64,000 nt of DNA, from assembly GCA_029959085.1 (NCBI GenBank), contig JARWIR010000002.1, forward strand, positions 43,706,233 to 43,770,232. The letters run 5' to 3'. Positions 49,386 through 60,557 of this stretch are shown in pieces. The notes under the pieces were generated by a model. The model worked only from the letters and a program-made list of their open reading frames with translations, did not search any database and was not told the origin of the DNA. This stretch comes from Nemophila menziesii. Its lineage: Eukaryota; Streptophyta; Magnoliopsida; Boraginales; Hydrophyllaceae. Numbering within the stretch: position 1 is the first letter of the stretch; each line of letters begins with the position of its first letter. Both the position numbers and the translations under genes were made by a program.

Positions 49386-50082
49386 ATGGTAAGAAGTAAA
49401 GGAAGTGCAGAACCATCTCAAATGACACCATTGATGATTTCACGGATGGGGAAATTAAATTATTATCTTCTTCCAGAAGACATCTTCGACAATAAGGTAA
49501 TCTCTGTTAAATCTTGGTGTTCTCTGATCTCATCGGCTCGATTCATCATAATTCACATCTACCAACAATTCCACTTACAATGTCAACCCTTATTACTCAA
49601 ATTCTATATGATTTTAGCTCCTTAGTGAATGCTAAAAAGTTTATTGATTTATAAATAATTTATTCCATTTTAAATTCCCTATTAATGACTTGTTTTGTGT
49701 ATCTTTGATGTTAGGTCAGGTACATATATAATTTTAAACCCTTCTTTGAAAAAGTTCCATATATTGTGGTTACCTGATATAACGACAATTGGGGTGTCGC
49801 TATACTTATGGGTTCAGGTATGATGAAGTAAATGAAGATTATAAAGTTGTATTACTTGTTGGTGGTCCTGTAGATTATATTGAGACAAAGATTTATAATA
49901 TAAATCATAATTTTTGGAGAACATTGAAGAGTTGTCCAAATGAAAACATTTACAATATGGTAAATGGTCGTTTAGTCTCAAGAAAACTTCATTGTCCAAC
50001 ATGTTTGCAGAGGCCAATGGGAGAAGACACTTTGAAGTCTCATTTTGAGACGATTATGTTGATTGAGCATAAACAATCTTAA
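49386..50082 (+). pseudogene. F-box/FBA protein pseudogene, unit 4
   Basis: Same lesions as unit 1: shortened F-box frame 49386-49625, FBA frameshift near 49794, FBA frame to the shared stop at 50080-50082. It has SCPNEN like unit 1 but YGFRYDEV like units 2 and 3, and a private synonymous change in LVSRKLH (TCAAGA). Confidence 0.8.
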
Positions 50083-53000
50083 GACAATTTTTATAGATTT
50101 TCAGAGGATTATGGTGCTGCCCAAAACAATTCATTGCCTCATTTTGCAAACTAGAACATCGTCACTAGCAACAACAGGTTAAATATGGTTGTTTGAAATA
50201 TTTAAGGTCGATAGTTGTTCTAGTTGTTAATTTAGAGCAAAAGACTCTTCAATATAATAAATATATATAAGTTTAAATTTTGATATATTTTTAGTTTATT
50301 TTTCGTATTGTTCTCATCATTTGTCATTGATCAGTACACTACAATTAGAAATACTATAAATACATAGTTAGTAAAATATTTTTAAAACTTTGGAAAGACA
50401 GGATATATTTAACTATACAGGGACCTCTAGTCAACTTAAATCTCTTTTACCAAGGGACCTATAAGATAAATTGATATAAATATGTATATTATCTTATTTA
50501 TTTAAAATAAATATCACGATAACCAAACTATTACATTTCTTTAAAATATAGGAGGCAATTGAAATCAATATGAAAGACAAGATGAAAAACAAACATATAT
50601 TACACTATTTATAATATAACAAGATCATCTCACAATGTTAAAACATAAATTAAGATGTTAAATTTACACATATATAACTTGAGAACATTTATTAGAGTTT
50701 TTAAGATATTACTAAATAATTACACTACTTGAATTTTAGGTTCTCAAATTTTTTTAGCAAATTCAGTTACAAAACAATAAATTTTGTCAAATATCACCAT
50801 ATATAAAATTAATAAATATCATATAAAATATAACTTTAGTGCGATAAGAATTTAGACGAGGTTTAAATAAGAATTTAGACAAGGTTTAAATTACACATAG
50901 GTTTGTACATGTGCTCATTATTGCAGAGTTGTTCTACAACTTCAAAAATATGAAGTCTATTAACTTTCCACAATGAATTTTTTAATGTTACTTATTAACT
51001 CCTTGAGATTAAAATTTTGAACTCATGTTCATAAATCTTTAGAGGTAACTAATTTCTTCATGTAAAGAAAAATCTTATAATTTAGTAGAGAATCGAAAAA
51101 AAAATTCAACAAAAATTATTTTTCTTTAATGAACAATATCATTATATAGTTTTTGGAAAGTTGGGACCTACTAAATATACATTGATTCCAAATTTTATCC
51201 AATACTTTGACTATAATTTTGGCTAAAATTTTAGCTTTAATTTTTAAATTTGGCTCTAAAAATATCTCTCCCATAAAATAAGCCCAATATTATATTAATA
51301 TACATTTTTTGCTAATAAATATATATATATTAATATTTAAAATATTAAATTAAATATATTTCATTATCATATAATGAATATAAGCAATAGAAATAAGCAA
51401 GCTTATCATGCTCGTAAGTGTGAGACCATGTAAGTTCAATGTTAAACTAGTAACAATTAATCTAATTAATCATATATCATGTTTGGCATCTGGAAACACT
51501 TCTCAAAAACCGGATATCATGATTTATCATTTTTATAAAGAACAGATTTAAAAATAATGCATGTACTCCTCATATCATTACAGTTCCGGATTATCCTAAC
51601 ATATGGTATAACTTCAAATCCTATCAAATTTTTAACAAAGTCACAAGTCGATTATCAATAATTAATTAATAGCCTAAGAAATACCTTTCCTAATTCATTT
51701 TATCACCATAATTTTATACAATTGTTATAATCTTATGATGTTGTATAGCTTAGACACTTTACATATATTTGATAGATTCCATCACAACTCACTGTTAGTT
51801 ACAAAAGTGATTAGTTATGTCCAATATTCTTCCGACTAGCATTTGGACAAACCACGAGTCCAATAACTAAACACAACAAGTAAACAAGCAACACAACAAG
51901 TAAGTAACTATAGAGATGATACCGTGTTAAAGGATTTCCAAGAATTTACGTCCTTATAGAGATTAACCTACTTAACAATTCAGCATGAATAACAATTAGG
52001 AATTTATTGCGTCGGTTGGTTTGATAATCACATCTCTATGTACATTATCTATACACCTAACTAGATTAACGAGAAATATCGATATTAATCCAATAAATAT
52101 GTGTTAGCTACATATTAATCTATTTGGATCATCAAGGTCCTAACTCGATCATCCTATGATTTTGAAAAATTCAAATAAAGTCCTATGGGATAAATTCTAT
52201 TTATCATAACTCCTAATTATATCTAGATTGTAACATAAATAGTGATCTACAAGTATAATATATAGCCAATAAAATAAATGCATGACACATTTATAGAAGA
52301 AAACAAGTCCTTTATTTAAATATAAAGTAGCTCATTACAATGTAATTCATCAATATTGTCTAATCTATAAAGAGACGATATGGTATAGGGCTAATTCTAA
52401 CAAAAAAACATTAACCACTTGACAAGAATATTACAAAATGGTAAAATTGAAAATCAAATCAAAAAACTAATCACTATCTATTTTTATTTTTATGATCGGA
52501 GAGGAGAGAAGATGGTGTGATAATCCTTTTATAATCTCATGATGGATCACAACAATAGAGGATTTGCGCTTCGTTGATCATAAGTGTCTCATGAGATGAA
52601 TCTAAAAGACGCTTTGGGAAATGCTATCATCTTTTAACACTTTCATGTTCATATTTTATTTTCATATTCAAACACCTTCGTTCTTATATATATTTTTCGA
52701 AGATAGTTTATTGTGCAGGGGGTTTGAACCAGCACTTCAATCAACTTCCTTGAACAAAGACATATCTTAGGTTGAATATAGTGAAGTCGATTAGAACATC
52801 TTTTAACACAGAGAACATTGAACTAATGTAAATTATCCACACAAATATTATTTTATTGGAATGTAATTTTATTTTGTAAACAAACAAATAAAAATATGAA
52901 AGAAGTCCTACATAAGGGATATCAATATAGATATATGTTGTGCCTATAACTATTAAATAAAAAAAATTACATAATGGAACAATTAAAATTTAAAATTTTC

Positions 53001-53584
53001 TCGTTTAAGAAGAGGGGTCCTATATTTTAAATGTGAAAATTGAAAATTATCTATTCACATAATACGAAGAAGACAACTCTTGATAGTAGTAAAATATTTT
53101 GATTTCTTCTAATATTCTCTTTTTCATCAATTTTGTGTGCTTAAATACACTTAGTTTGTTTCTATGATGTATTAAATCATACATATTCTTTCAACCTTTC
53201 TTTTAATTTTATGAAGCTCTATATGAGATTATTCATTTATATTTAACTTATTACGTCAATTATATATCTTTGTCATATGGCAAACACCTTACATTGTTAA
53301 TGGGTCCTTTGCAATTGGATTACATATATAGGTGGCATAATTATTATTTTTAAGAAAATATTTTTTAAATTTTTTGTCAAAAAACATGCATTATAACTAC
53401 ACTTATCAATTGAATTCAACCATATATCTTCACTTCTCTGTTGTGCAAACATAAATCTAGTTTTATTGTCGTCTCAATGGAAACACGTAGTAGTTTTCTT
53501 CTCAGGTTTCATGTGACTTCAATTAATGGCTCATCATTTCATATGACTTTATAAAGTTAGTGGAAGAAGATTATACAACCGAGT

Positions 53585-53854
53585 ATGGATATTATTGGAA
53601 GAATCTCATCAAATCTTATGAGTATCTCAGAAGAACATTCTTTAATTACACAAAATGTAGGACCGTCTTTTTATCACAAAACTCCTTTTTTCGGAATTAG
53701 AATGCTTTGGTGTACTATTTTTATAACTGTACTACCTGTTAAGATTAAGTTGAGCCTAAATATTAGGTTCCAGTTAACATTCATTCCAAAACTTAAAAAC
53801 CTACCATATTTTATCCCAACCAAAAATGGCCACTATATATCATCATGCATTTAA
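53585..53854 (+). CDS. Conserved 89-codon ORF, unit 4
   Basis: Protein identical to units 2 and 3. Function unknown. Confidence 0.25.
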   Translation: MDIIGRISSNLMSISEEHSLITQNVGPSFYHKTPFFGIRMLWCTIFITVLPVKIKLSLNIRFQLTFIPKLKNLPYFIPTKNGHYISSCI

Positions 53855-54380
53855 CCCTATCTATACTTAAAAACATCTATTCATAATAGGAAGATATAAG
53901 AATATATTTGAAAGCATCATCTGTCGATCCACTAAGATAAGCTTCAATTTCCTTGAAAAAATTATCACTTATCGACATGACTCATCAATGATTTTTTGAA
54001 AAATTATTTTAGAGAATTGGATTATTAGGTGTAAGGTTATCCTTTAAGAAATTAAAGAGTGACACTTTAAAATGTAATTTTTAATGAGGAGGAATATAGC
54101 AAGATAAAATTTGGTTTCTGTTGCCTAGTTTTATTCAATATTTGCATCTTCTTTATAGATGGGAGGAATATTAAGTTCTTTAAGCTTTGGATCTAACTCA
54201 CTCTATGCTTGAGTGCAATTGGTGAGTTAACTCTTGAAAAAATACCACCAAACTATTAAATTCGTTGCAAGGAACAAGTTATTGAAGATGTTAAAATAGA
54301 GATCGAAACAAACTTTTATAAAAGTAACAAGTAAGAAAATACTCATGTGATGGAAAGAACCACGAATAGAGAAGGGTAAA

Positions 54381-54754
54381 ACTTTATTTACAAAGTTTTT
54401 CTTTGATCCTTGGAAATAGACTTAGGCTTATTATGGATGCTATCATCTCTCCTAATTACGAAGTTTTTTGTTTAAAATGGAGAACCTAGGAAAACATGTT
54501 GAGATATCATTTTTTTTAAAAGTACAAATCACACAAACATTTTGTGGCAGTTAAACTTGATCTTTCTAAAACTTGATCTTTCTAAACAAATCATGCTTAT
54601 TTGGAATTTCTTCGAAAATTTGGATATGCATAAGAGATTGATTCAATGGATCATTGAATGTATTTCAACTTTCTCTTACGAGATATCTTTCCATGGGATA
54701 TTCTTCAAAGTACCAATCTTTCAAAGGGTATTCGCCAAGGGGCCTCTTTCATAG
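54381..54754 (+). pseudogene. LINE reverse transcriptase remnant, unit 4
   Basis: As in unit 1, with the same 16-bp duplication and end point. Confidence 0.7.
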
Positions 54755-55078
54755 TAGGTATGGCTTGTAATGTGTCTAATAAAATGCTTTAGAAAGACTA
54801 GAAGGGGCTGAGACTCTAAAAGGCAACAAAGATCTTATCTAAGAACCGCATTAGTCACTTTCTAAACTACACAATTTCGTTACTTTATCACATCTAACAC
54901 GTTCATTAAATGGGGTTTATCAACTAGCTCAGATCTAATGGTCTACACACCCATCAAGGCTCCATAAGATAAAACTTTACTTCTACATCATTGCTTACTA
55001 ATACTTTCTTTACTATTAAGGTGTGTTTTCATGTTCATATTTAGAAGTATACAATACAACTAATTCCCAAACACATTA

Positions 55079-55087
55079 TTTCTATAT

Positions 55088-55090
<3 letters not shown>
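55079..55090. repeat. Target-site duplication, left copy
   Basis: TTTCTATATCAT, repeated at 55550-55561. Units 1-3 have a single uninterrupted TTTCTATATCATTTACTC here, so they show the empty site. Confidence 0.92.
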
Positions 55091-55122
<32 letters not shown>

Positions 55123-55549
55123 ATGACGAGGGTTCCCGGGCTTACACCCGACTAGTCCCCCGGGAGATATGACTGCCTCCCCAACCATACCTCTAGGTAA
55201 TCAGAACTAGGTTGCCCATGTTCTGGGGAGGGTTTCGGACCTTGGAAACTTTCCAAACATAATAACTTTCTTCCACCTGCGGGATTCGAACCATGTACCT
55301 CTCACTTGAGAGAACCTTCCAAACTTTAATAACTTTCTGCCGCCTGCGGGATTCGAACCATGTACCTCTCACTTGAGAGAACCTTCCAAACTTTAATAAC
55401 TTTCTGCCGCCTGCGGGATTCGAGCCATGTACCTCTCACTTGAGAGAACTTTCCAAACTTTTAATAACTTTCTGCCGCCTGCGGGATTCGAACCCTGTAC
55501 CTCTCACTTGAGAGACAGAGCCCTGGCCAGATGAGCTAGCTCACCTGGT
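55091..55549 (-). mobile_element. tRNA-derived SINE with four tandem B-box modules
   Basis: SINEs are short non-autonomous retroposons transcribed by RNA polymerase III and moved by LINE machinery. On the minus strand the 5' end at 55549 reads ACCAGGTGAGCTAGCTCATC, with box A TAGCTCATCTGG at 55527-55538. A box B, GGGTTCGAATCCC, is at 55483-55495. Further B-box-like copies lie at 55414-55425 (one base changed), 55348-55359 and 55281-55292. The body follows, and the 3' end is a run of about 31 A (plus strand T, 55091-55121). It is flanked by the exact 12-bp duplication TTTCTATATCAT. No coding capacity. Present only in unit 4, so it is younger than the array expansion or at least than this unit's separation. 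Confidence 0.9.
55249..55515. repeat. Four tandem copies of a ~67-bp module inside the SINE
   Basis: Each module contains CTGCGGGATTCGAACC, GTACCTCTCACTTGAGAGA and a CCAAACTTTAATAACTTTC-like link. Spacing between successive B-box motifs is 67, 66 and 69 bp. The copies differ at a few bases. Confidence 0.9.
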
Positions 55550-55561
55550 TTTCTATATCAT
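55550..55561. repeat. Target-site duplication, right copy
   Basis: TTTCTATATCAT, exact match to 55079-55090. Confidence 0.92.
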
Positions 55562-55679
55562 TTACTCACTAAAGTTTATACTTTTAGACCATTAAACACA
55601 TTCTACATCTTATTCCATCTCTAAAAATATTAATTTCTCTTATAAAAATAGTAAATCACATAAAATCATAGATGAGAGA

Positions 55680-56945
55680 CAACGAATCCCCATACCCCAA
55701 CTCCAAAATGAGTCTTGTCCCCACGACTCGAAACTGAATTAAAAAGCATTAAAGTTTAAGAGCGTAATGTGTACTTACAGTTGCGAGGGTTGCTCAATTC
55801 CCAAGTTATGGGTTGGCGTTCTCAATCCATTGTGGTCCCTTGATGATGCGTGTGGAGTTCCTCGGTCTTGCAGATTATTCAGAAGTAACCGAGCTTTTCA
55901 ATTATCAGGAACTTCATTGTTTTTCATGTCACAATCCACACTATTTGTTATAACTTTTCTACGTAGGCTTTAGGTGAATTGTGGTTGGCAACATTAGAAA
56001 TATCTCAAGAAAATATTCGATCTAGGATCGAGAAAAAGTTAATTATATTCGAGCATGAAGTTATGCCCTTTCAAAAAAAATTAACTTTTTTTATAGAGGA
56101 GTAGGTTTGGTCGCGCCCTAGAATGAGCAGGGGTCTCGGCCTAGAATAAATTCACTATTGTTCGAGAGCACCTAGGGGCAAGCCCGCGACCTTTTTTTCC
56201 GCATCGCAACCCAGATTCAGATTTTTCTTTTACTTTCTTGATTTCTCCTTGCCTACACCACGAAATCACGCAAAATTTATAATAATTTTCCTTAATTTTA
56301 AGAGTTAATCACCTTTGGATCTTGTAAAATTTATAATTCATATGTTACAACTTAGAATCTGGTGATCTTTATATCAAAACTGTCGTAATTCAAGGACCTT
56401 TCTGAATCTAAAAGGACGCCATCAAATTCCTTGTCGATTTTATGATATATTAAAAATACTACACGTCTCTAAATCTAGACAAAATTGTACATCTTTGATA
56501 TTTCGAGCATAACTTTTTCATCTTAAGTCCAATTTCACTTTTAATACTTCTCAAATTTCACTGACTTTGTGGCCAACAACTTTTATTTGAACAACCAAGC
56601 ATGAACCCTCACTAATAAGCCTCGAAAACGGAAATAAGTGAAGACTTGATTTCTTCTATTACTACTTCACCTTTGCCAAGAGAATTCCTTTTAACGCTTC
56701 ATCTTGGGGTTGGACTTGAATATTCACTTATTGCTTTATATTGGTGCGTCCTAGCATCCATATACCTAAAAGTTTAACACTAAACAAACAAATTAACACA
56801 CAAAATCTCTAAAAATAACAATAATTCCAAAACAAAGGAAGAAAGTGCATTACATCAAAATATGATGATTAATCTATTAAATTGTTCAGTTTTAACCCCT
56901 AATATGATGTCTCATGGAGGGGTTATTTTATCACAAATTAGGAGA
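55680..56945. other. GC-richer block, unit 4
   Basis: As in unit 1; carries the TATATCAAAACTGTCGTAATT variant shared with unit 3. The 68-codon frame 55767-55973 has R to C at DDARGV (reads DDACGV). No domain recognised. Confidence 0.45.
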
Positions 56946-58171
56946 CATCAATACACCTAACTCAAATTGTTGTCGTCCCGACAAAATATGAAATAAAAAG
57001 CAATAGGGTCGTATCTAAATTACAGCTGAGTCTACTAAGCGTGAGAGAAGGAGAATGTGAAGAATAGTCCTAAAGCAACTACTTAGAGAGTTTCATGTAA
57101 CAAAATTTATAAACTAATTAATATTAATATAATTATCATACAAACGCTCAACACGGGTTAAATTCAAAAATAATTAGTTTTGCAAAGCATGAAGGAGAGG
57201 TTCTTTTCGTAGTTTGATATGGTGGCTATATATTATTAATTGATCCTAACATAGTCTCTAATGGTCCATCTAACTATTCTCTATGGGTTCAATCGTCCAA
57301 GATCACATAGTTAAGAATCATAAGACCTTTTAAGTTTGTAATGTAGGATTAGGGACAATATGATTGTATATTTGGATAATGTAGAATGAGCTTTGGAACT
57401 CTCCCCACTAACCATCAACGAATCTCCTTAGAGGTTGAGTTACTCTTTCATGTGAGATGTCAAGATACTTCTTTCAACATATTTTTTTTTTTACTTTTCA
57501 ATACTTTATTTTATCTCGGAAAAGGGTGACAATAAAAACAAGTGATTTACGATGAAAAGCATAATTACATAGCTTTAAAAACCCACCCAATAATTTTTTC
57601 CATGATCGTATCCAACCAACCCTAAATCAAGCTCTAAACGACTGTCTTAGCATCACGATTCGAGTGTGAGTCATATTGAAAAGTCCTATAATCTAATAGG
57701 TATGGCTTTTAATGTGGCTAATAAAAATTTTTAGAAAGACTTGAAGAGGCTGAGATGGATAATAATAAAACAAATTTGGACAACAAGTTAAAAGGCAACA
57801 TAGGTCTTATCTAAGAACCGCCTTAATCACTTTTTAAATTACACAATTTCGTCACTTTATCACCACTAGCATGTCGATTAATTTGTTTTTATCAATGGTC
57901 TACCCACCCCTCAAGATTCCCTAAGGTCAACTTACTTCTACTATATTCCTTACTAATCATTTCTTTCCTATTAAGGTGAGTTTTTCTTGTTCATATTTCA
58001 AAAAATACAATATAACTAGTTCCTAAACACATTACTTCTATATCATCTACTCATTAAATTTTATGTTTTTCGGCCAATAAACACATTTTACATCTCATTC
58101 CATCTCAATTAAAATTATTTTTTCCTAAAAAGAATGTAAATCACATAAAAATGGAGATGATAGACAAAAAT

Positions 58172-59788
58172 ACAAAAGTTTCAATTATGAAAAAATTATA
58201 TATCAAAAAAAATTAATATTTTAAATTATTTTATAAATATATGTCACTAAAGCTAAATATGATACTAATGTTATGTATTTGTTAAATGTCTAATAATACA
58301 AACCAAAAAGATATTATATCGAACGATTGATAATACGTGGTATATTTAAGATTTGTAGATCAGGCTTGCTTTATACCTAATATCAAACCCTAATACTTGA
58401 TTTTTTTTATTTAAGCTGTCATTGTCTTTTTTTACTCCTCCTATTTAATCTACTTAATTCACCAATCTCTCTATTGTATTATCTTTCCTCCATCATCATC
58501 GCCATCAAGATCTTATGTCTACAAGTTAAGTGTGCATCTATGTTTTTTAAGATCGATGCTCATTATATTTCAAGTAAGGTTCAATTTTATTAATCATCGT
58601 TCTTTTTAAATTGATAATTGTTATTCAAATTTTATTTTGTCTATCAAAAATTATTTCTTCTCCTTTAATATAGATAATATAGGATTTTTCTTTGTTAACA
58701 CAAATTTACAAAATGATTTTGAGTTATAATTAAAAAGTTTATGGATATTAATTCTTTTTATATTAATATTGCTTAATTAAATTTTTTGTTATATAATTTG
58801 TGACTGAAAAACTCTATTAAACATATCTTATGTATAATGATATTGTATGAGAAATTTATTGATAAGATATATATTTAATGAAGAATATGATTTACCCTTA
58901 TGAACATAAGAATATTGCGGTTGATTTATATTTTATATTTTAATCGATAATAAATAAAATATATTTAAGTTTTCTCTATGCATTATATTTTTAAATTATG
59001 CAAATATTAATTTATATTTTGTGAATCATCACCTAAATTCTTACCTAAAGATTCATATACCTTGAATTGATTTGATTACTAAGCTTGTTGATTAGATTCA
59101 TTATGAATAATTTACTTTGGAAAGGTTAACATTTCATACTGATTTTCTAATAACGAATCAATACATAGAGAATGTACTATAAGAGGTAGTTTCAAGCTGC
59201 ACATAGTAATAGCTCTCAAACTAGTAAGCTGCACATAGTAAAATGCCCTCCAACTAGTACACCATGGCCTTGGTCCTAGTATGAGTTGTAAAACATTTAC
59301 ACAAAATTAAATGATATCTTCTTCCAATAAATATTTTTTCCATCCTATATTTTGTCACTATTGACAAATGGAATTTGTAGAAGGATAGATGAATTTGATT
59401 TGTTTAGACGTCAACTAAGTTGACCTTTTCTTGGATTTTTATATAGAAATGTCTGATTTATTTTCTTTCTCTACAAAGTGTTAGTTTATTTATTATCATA
59501 GTATCCTTAAATTGAGTTATAAAGATATAAAATTGAAACTTTTGAAGTTTAGAGAAATGCTTACAAGATAATGGAAACACAAATCTGATATTTCAATTTC
59601 AAATTTTGGGATAAAAATTTTATATGCAATTTTTACAGACGTGCTTTCTATTCCAAACTTTTTTTTAACATTGATATGTTTGAAAATTATTTCTAGGAAA
59701 AAAAATAAAATTGTATATAAGTAAGAAAAAATATATTTATTAATCTATGTATGGTCGTTTTTATTACCCATTGCTAACCTTCATTAAA
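58172..59788. other. Upstream part of copy 5
   Basis: Diverged counterpart of 14897-16545: shared ATATATGTCACTA, TTTGTGACT and GACATTGGTCC/GGCCTTGGTCC-like stretches. The (AT)n tract is reduced to GATATATATTTAATG near 58866. A short local duplication, AGCTGCACATAGTAA, occurs twice at about 59195-59241. No gene seen. Confidence 0.6.
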
Positions 59789-60557
59789 ATTGGTTTGAAG
59801 TAAAGGAAGTGGAGAACCTTCTCAAGTGATTATATTCTTCCAGAAGACATCTTCGTCAATGAGGTTCTGTCAAGGCTACCCATGTGATCTCTATTAAAAT
59901 TCAGGCATGTTTGCAAAGAATGGTGTTCTTTGATATCAACGGATCGATTTATCCAAACTCACCTAATCAAGAACTCAAAATCCAACAATTATGCCAACCA
60001 AAAGGCGATTATACAAGGTATAGACTCATCTACTAATAATTTCACTTACTATGCCTACCCTTATTACTCAAATTCTATATGATTTTAGCTCCCCAATGAA
60101 TGCTATAAAGTAAATTGATTTTTCCAATAATTGATTCCATTTTCAAGTCATGTGTAATTGCAATTGGCTATTATAATGACTTCTTTTGTGTTTTTTCTGA
60201 GGTCAGGTATATATATAATTTTCAACCCTTCCTTGAAAAAGTTTCATAGATTGCGGTTACCTGATAGACCACTAGGGTGTCGTTGGGGTTCGGGTATGAT
60301 GAAGAAAATGATGATCATAAAGTCGTATTACTTGTTGGTGGCAATGTAAATTATACTGAGTCTAAGATTTATAATATAAAGAATAATTTTTGGAGAACAT
60401 TGAAGAGCTGACCAAATGAGAACTATTACTGTATGGTAAATGGTCTTTAGTCTTCGGAAAACTTCACTGTCCAACAAGTTTGGAGGGGCCAATGGGAGAA
60501 GACACTTTGAAGTCTCATTTTGAGAAGTGTATGTTAATTAAGCATAAACAATCTTAA
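59789..60557 (+). pseudogene. F-box/FBA protein pseudogene, copy 5
   Basis: Best-preserved F-box of the family. From 59837 it reads LPEDIFVNEVLSRLPM, a stop (TGA 59885-59887), then SLLKFRHVCKEWCSLISTDR and FIQTHLIKNSKSNNYANQK. The FBA part gives RSGIYIIFNPSLKKFHRLRL, PDRPLGCRWG, a frameshift near 60292, then YDEENDDHKVVLLVGGNVNY and NIKNNFWRTLKS followed by a TGA (60409-60411). The start codon position reads ATT. The stop shared by all copies is at 60555-60557. This copy shows what the array copies lost in the F-box and supports the family assignment, but it is itself broken in at least four places. Confidence 0.78.

Larger units (their letters stand above)
46738..58171 (+). repeat. Tandem array unit 4 (11,434 bp including a SINE)
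   Basis: Last unit of the array. Without the 459-bp SINE and its extra 12-bp target duplication it is about 10,963 bp. It ends at GACAAAAATAC (58164-58173), where copy 5 begins instead of another ATGGGTAAT leader. Sub-repeats A (about 46990-47770) and C (about 57450-58170) as in unit 1; sub-repeat B is split by the SINE. Confidence 0.95.

Noticed and set aside
55281..55549. Possible genuine tRNA gene from the A/B box pair
   Set aside because: No cloverleaf can be folded, there is a long body with a poly-A tail and a target-site duplication, and the B box is repeated four times. It is a SINE.
13850..58171. Assembly artefact as explanation for the array
   Set aside because: Units differ in (AT)n length, single-base variants, a 12-bp deletion and a private SINE with target duplication, so they are not simple copies of the same contig. 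Not fully excluded without reads.
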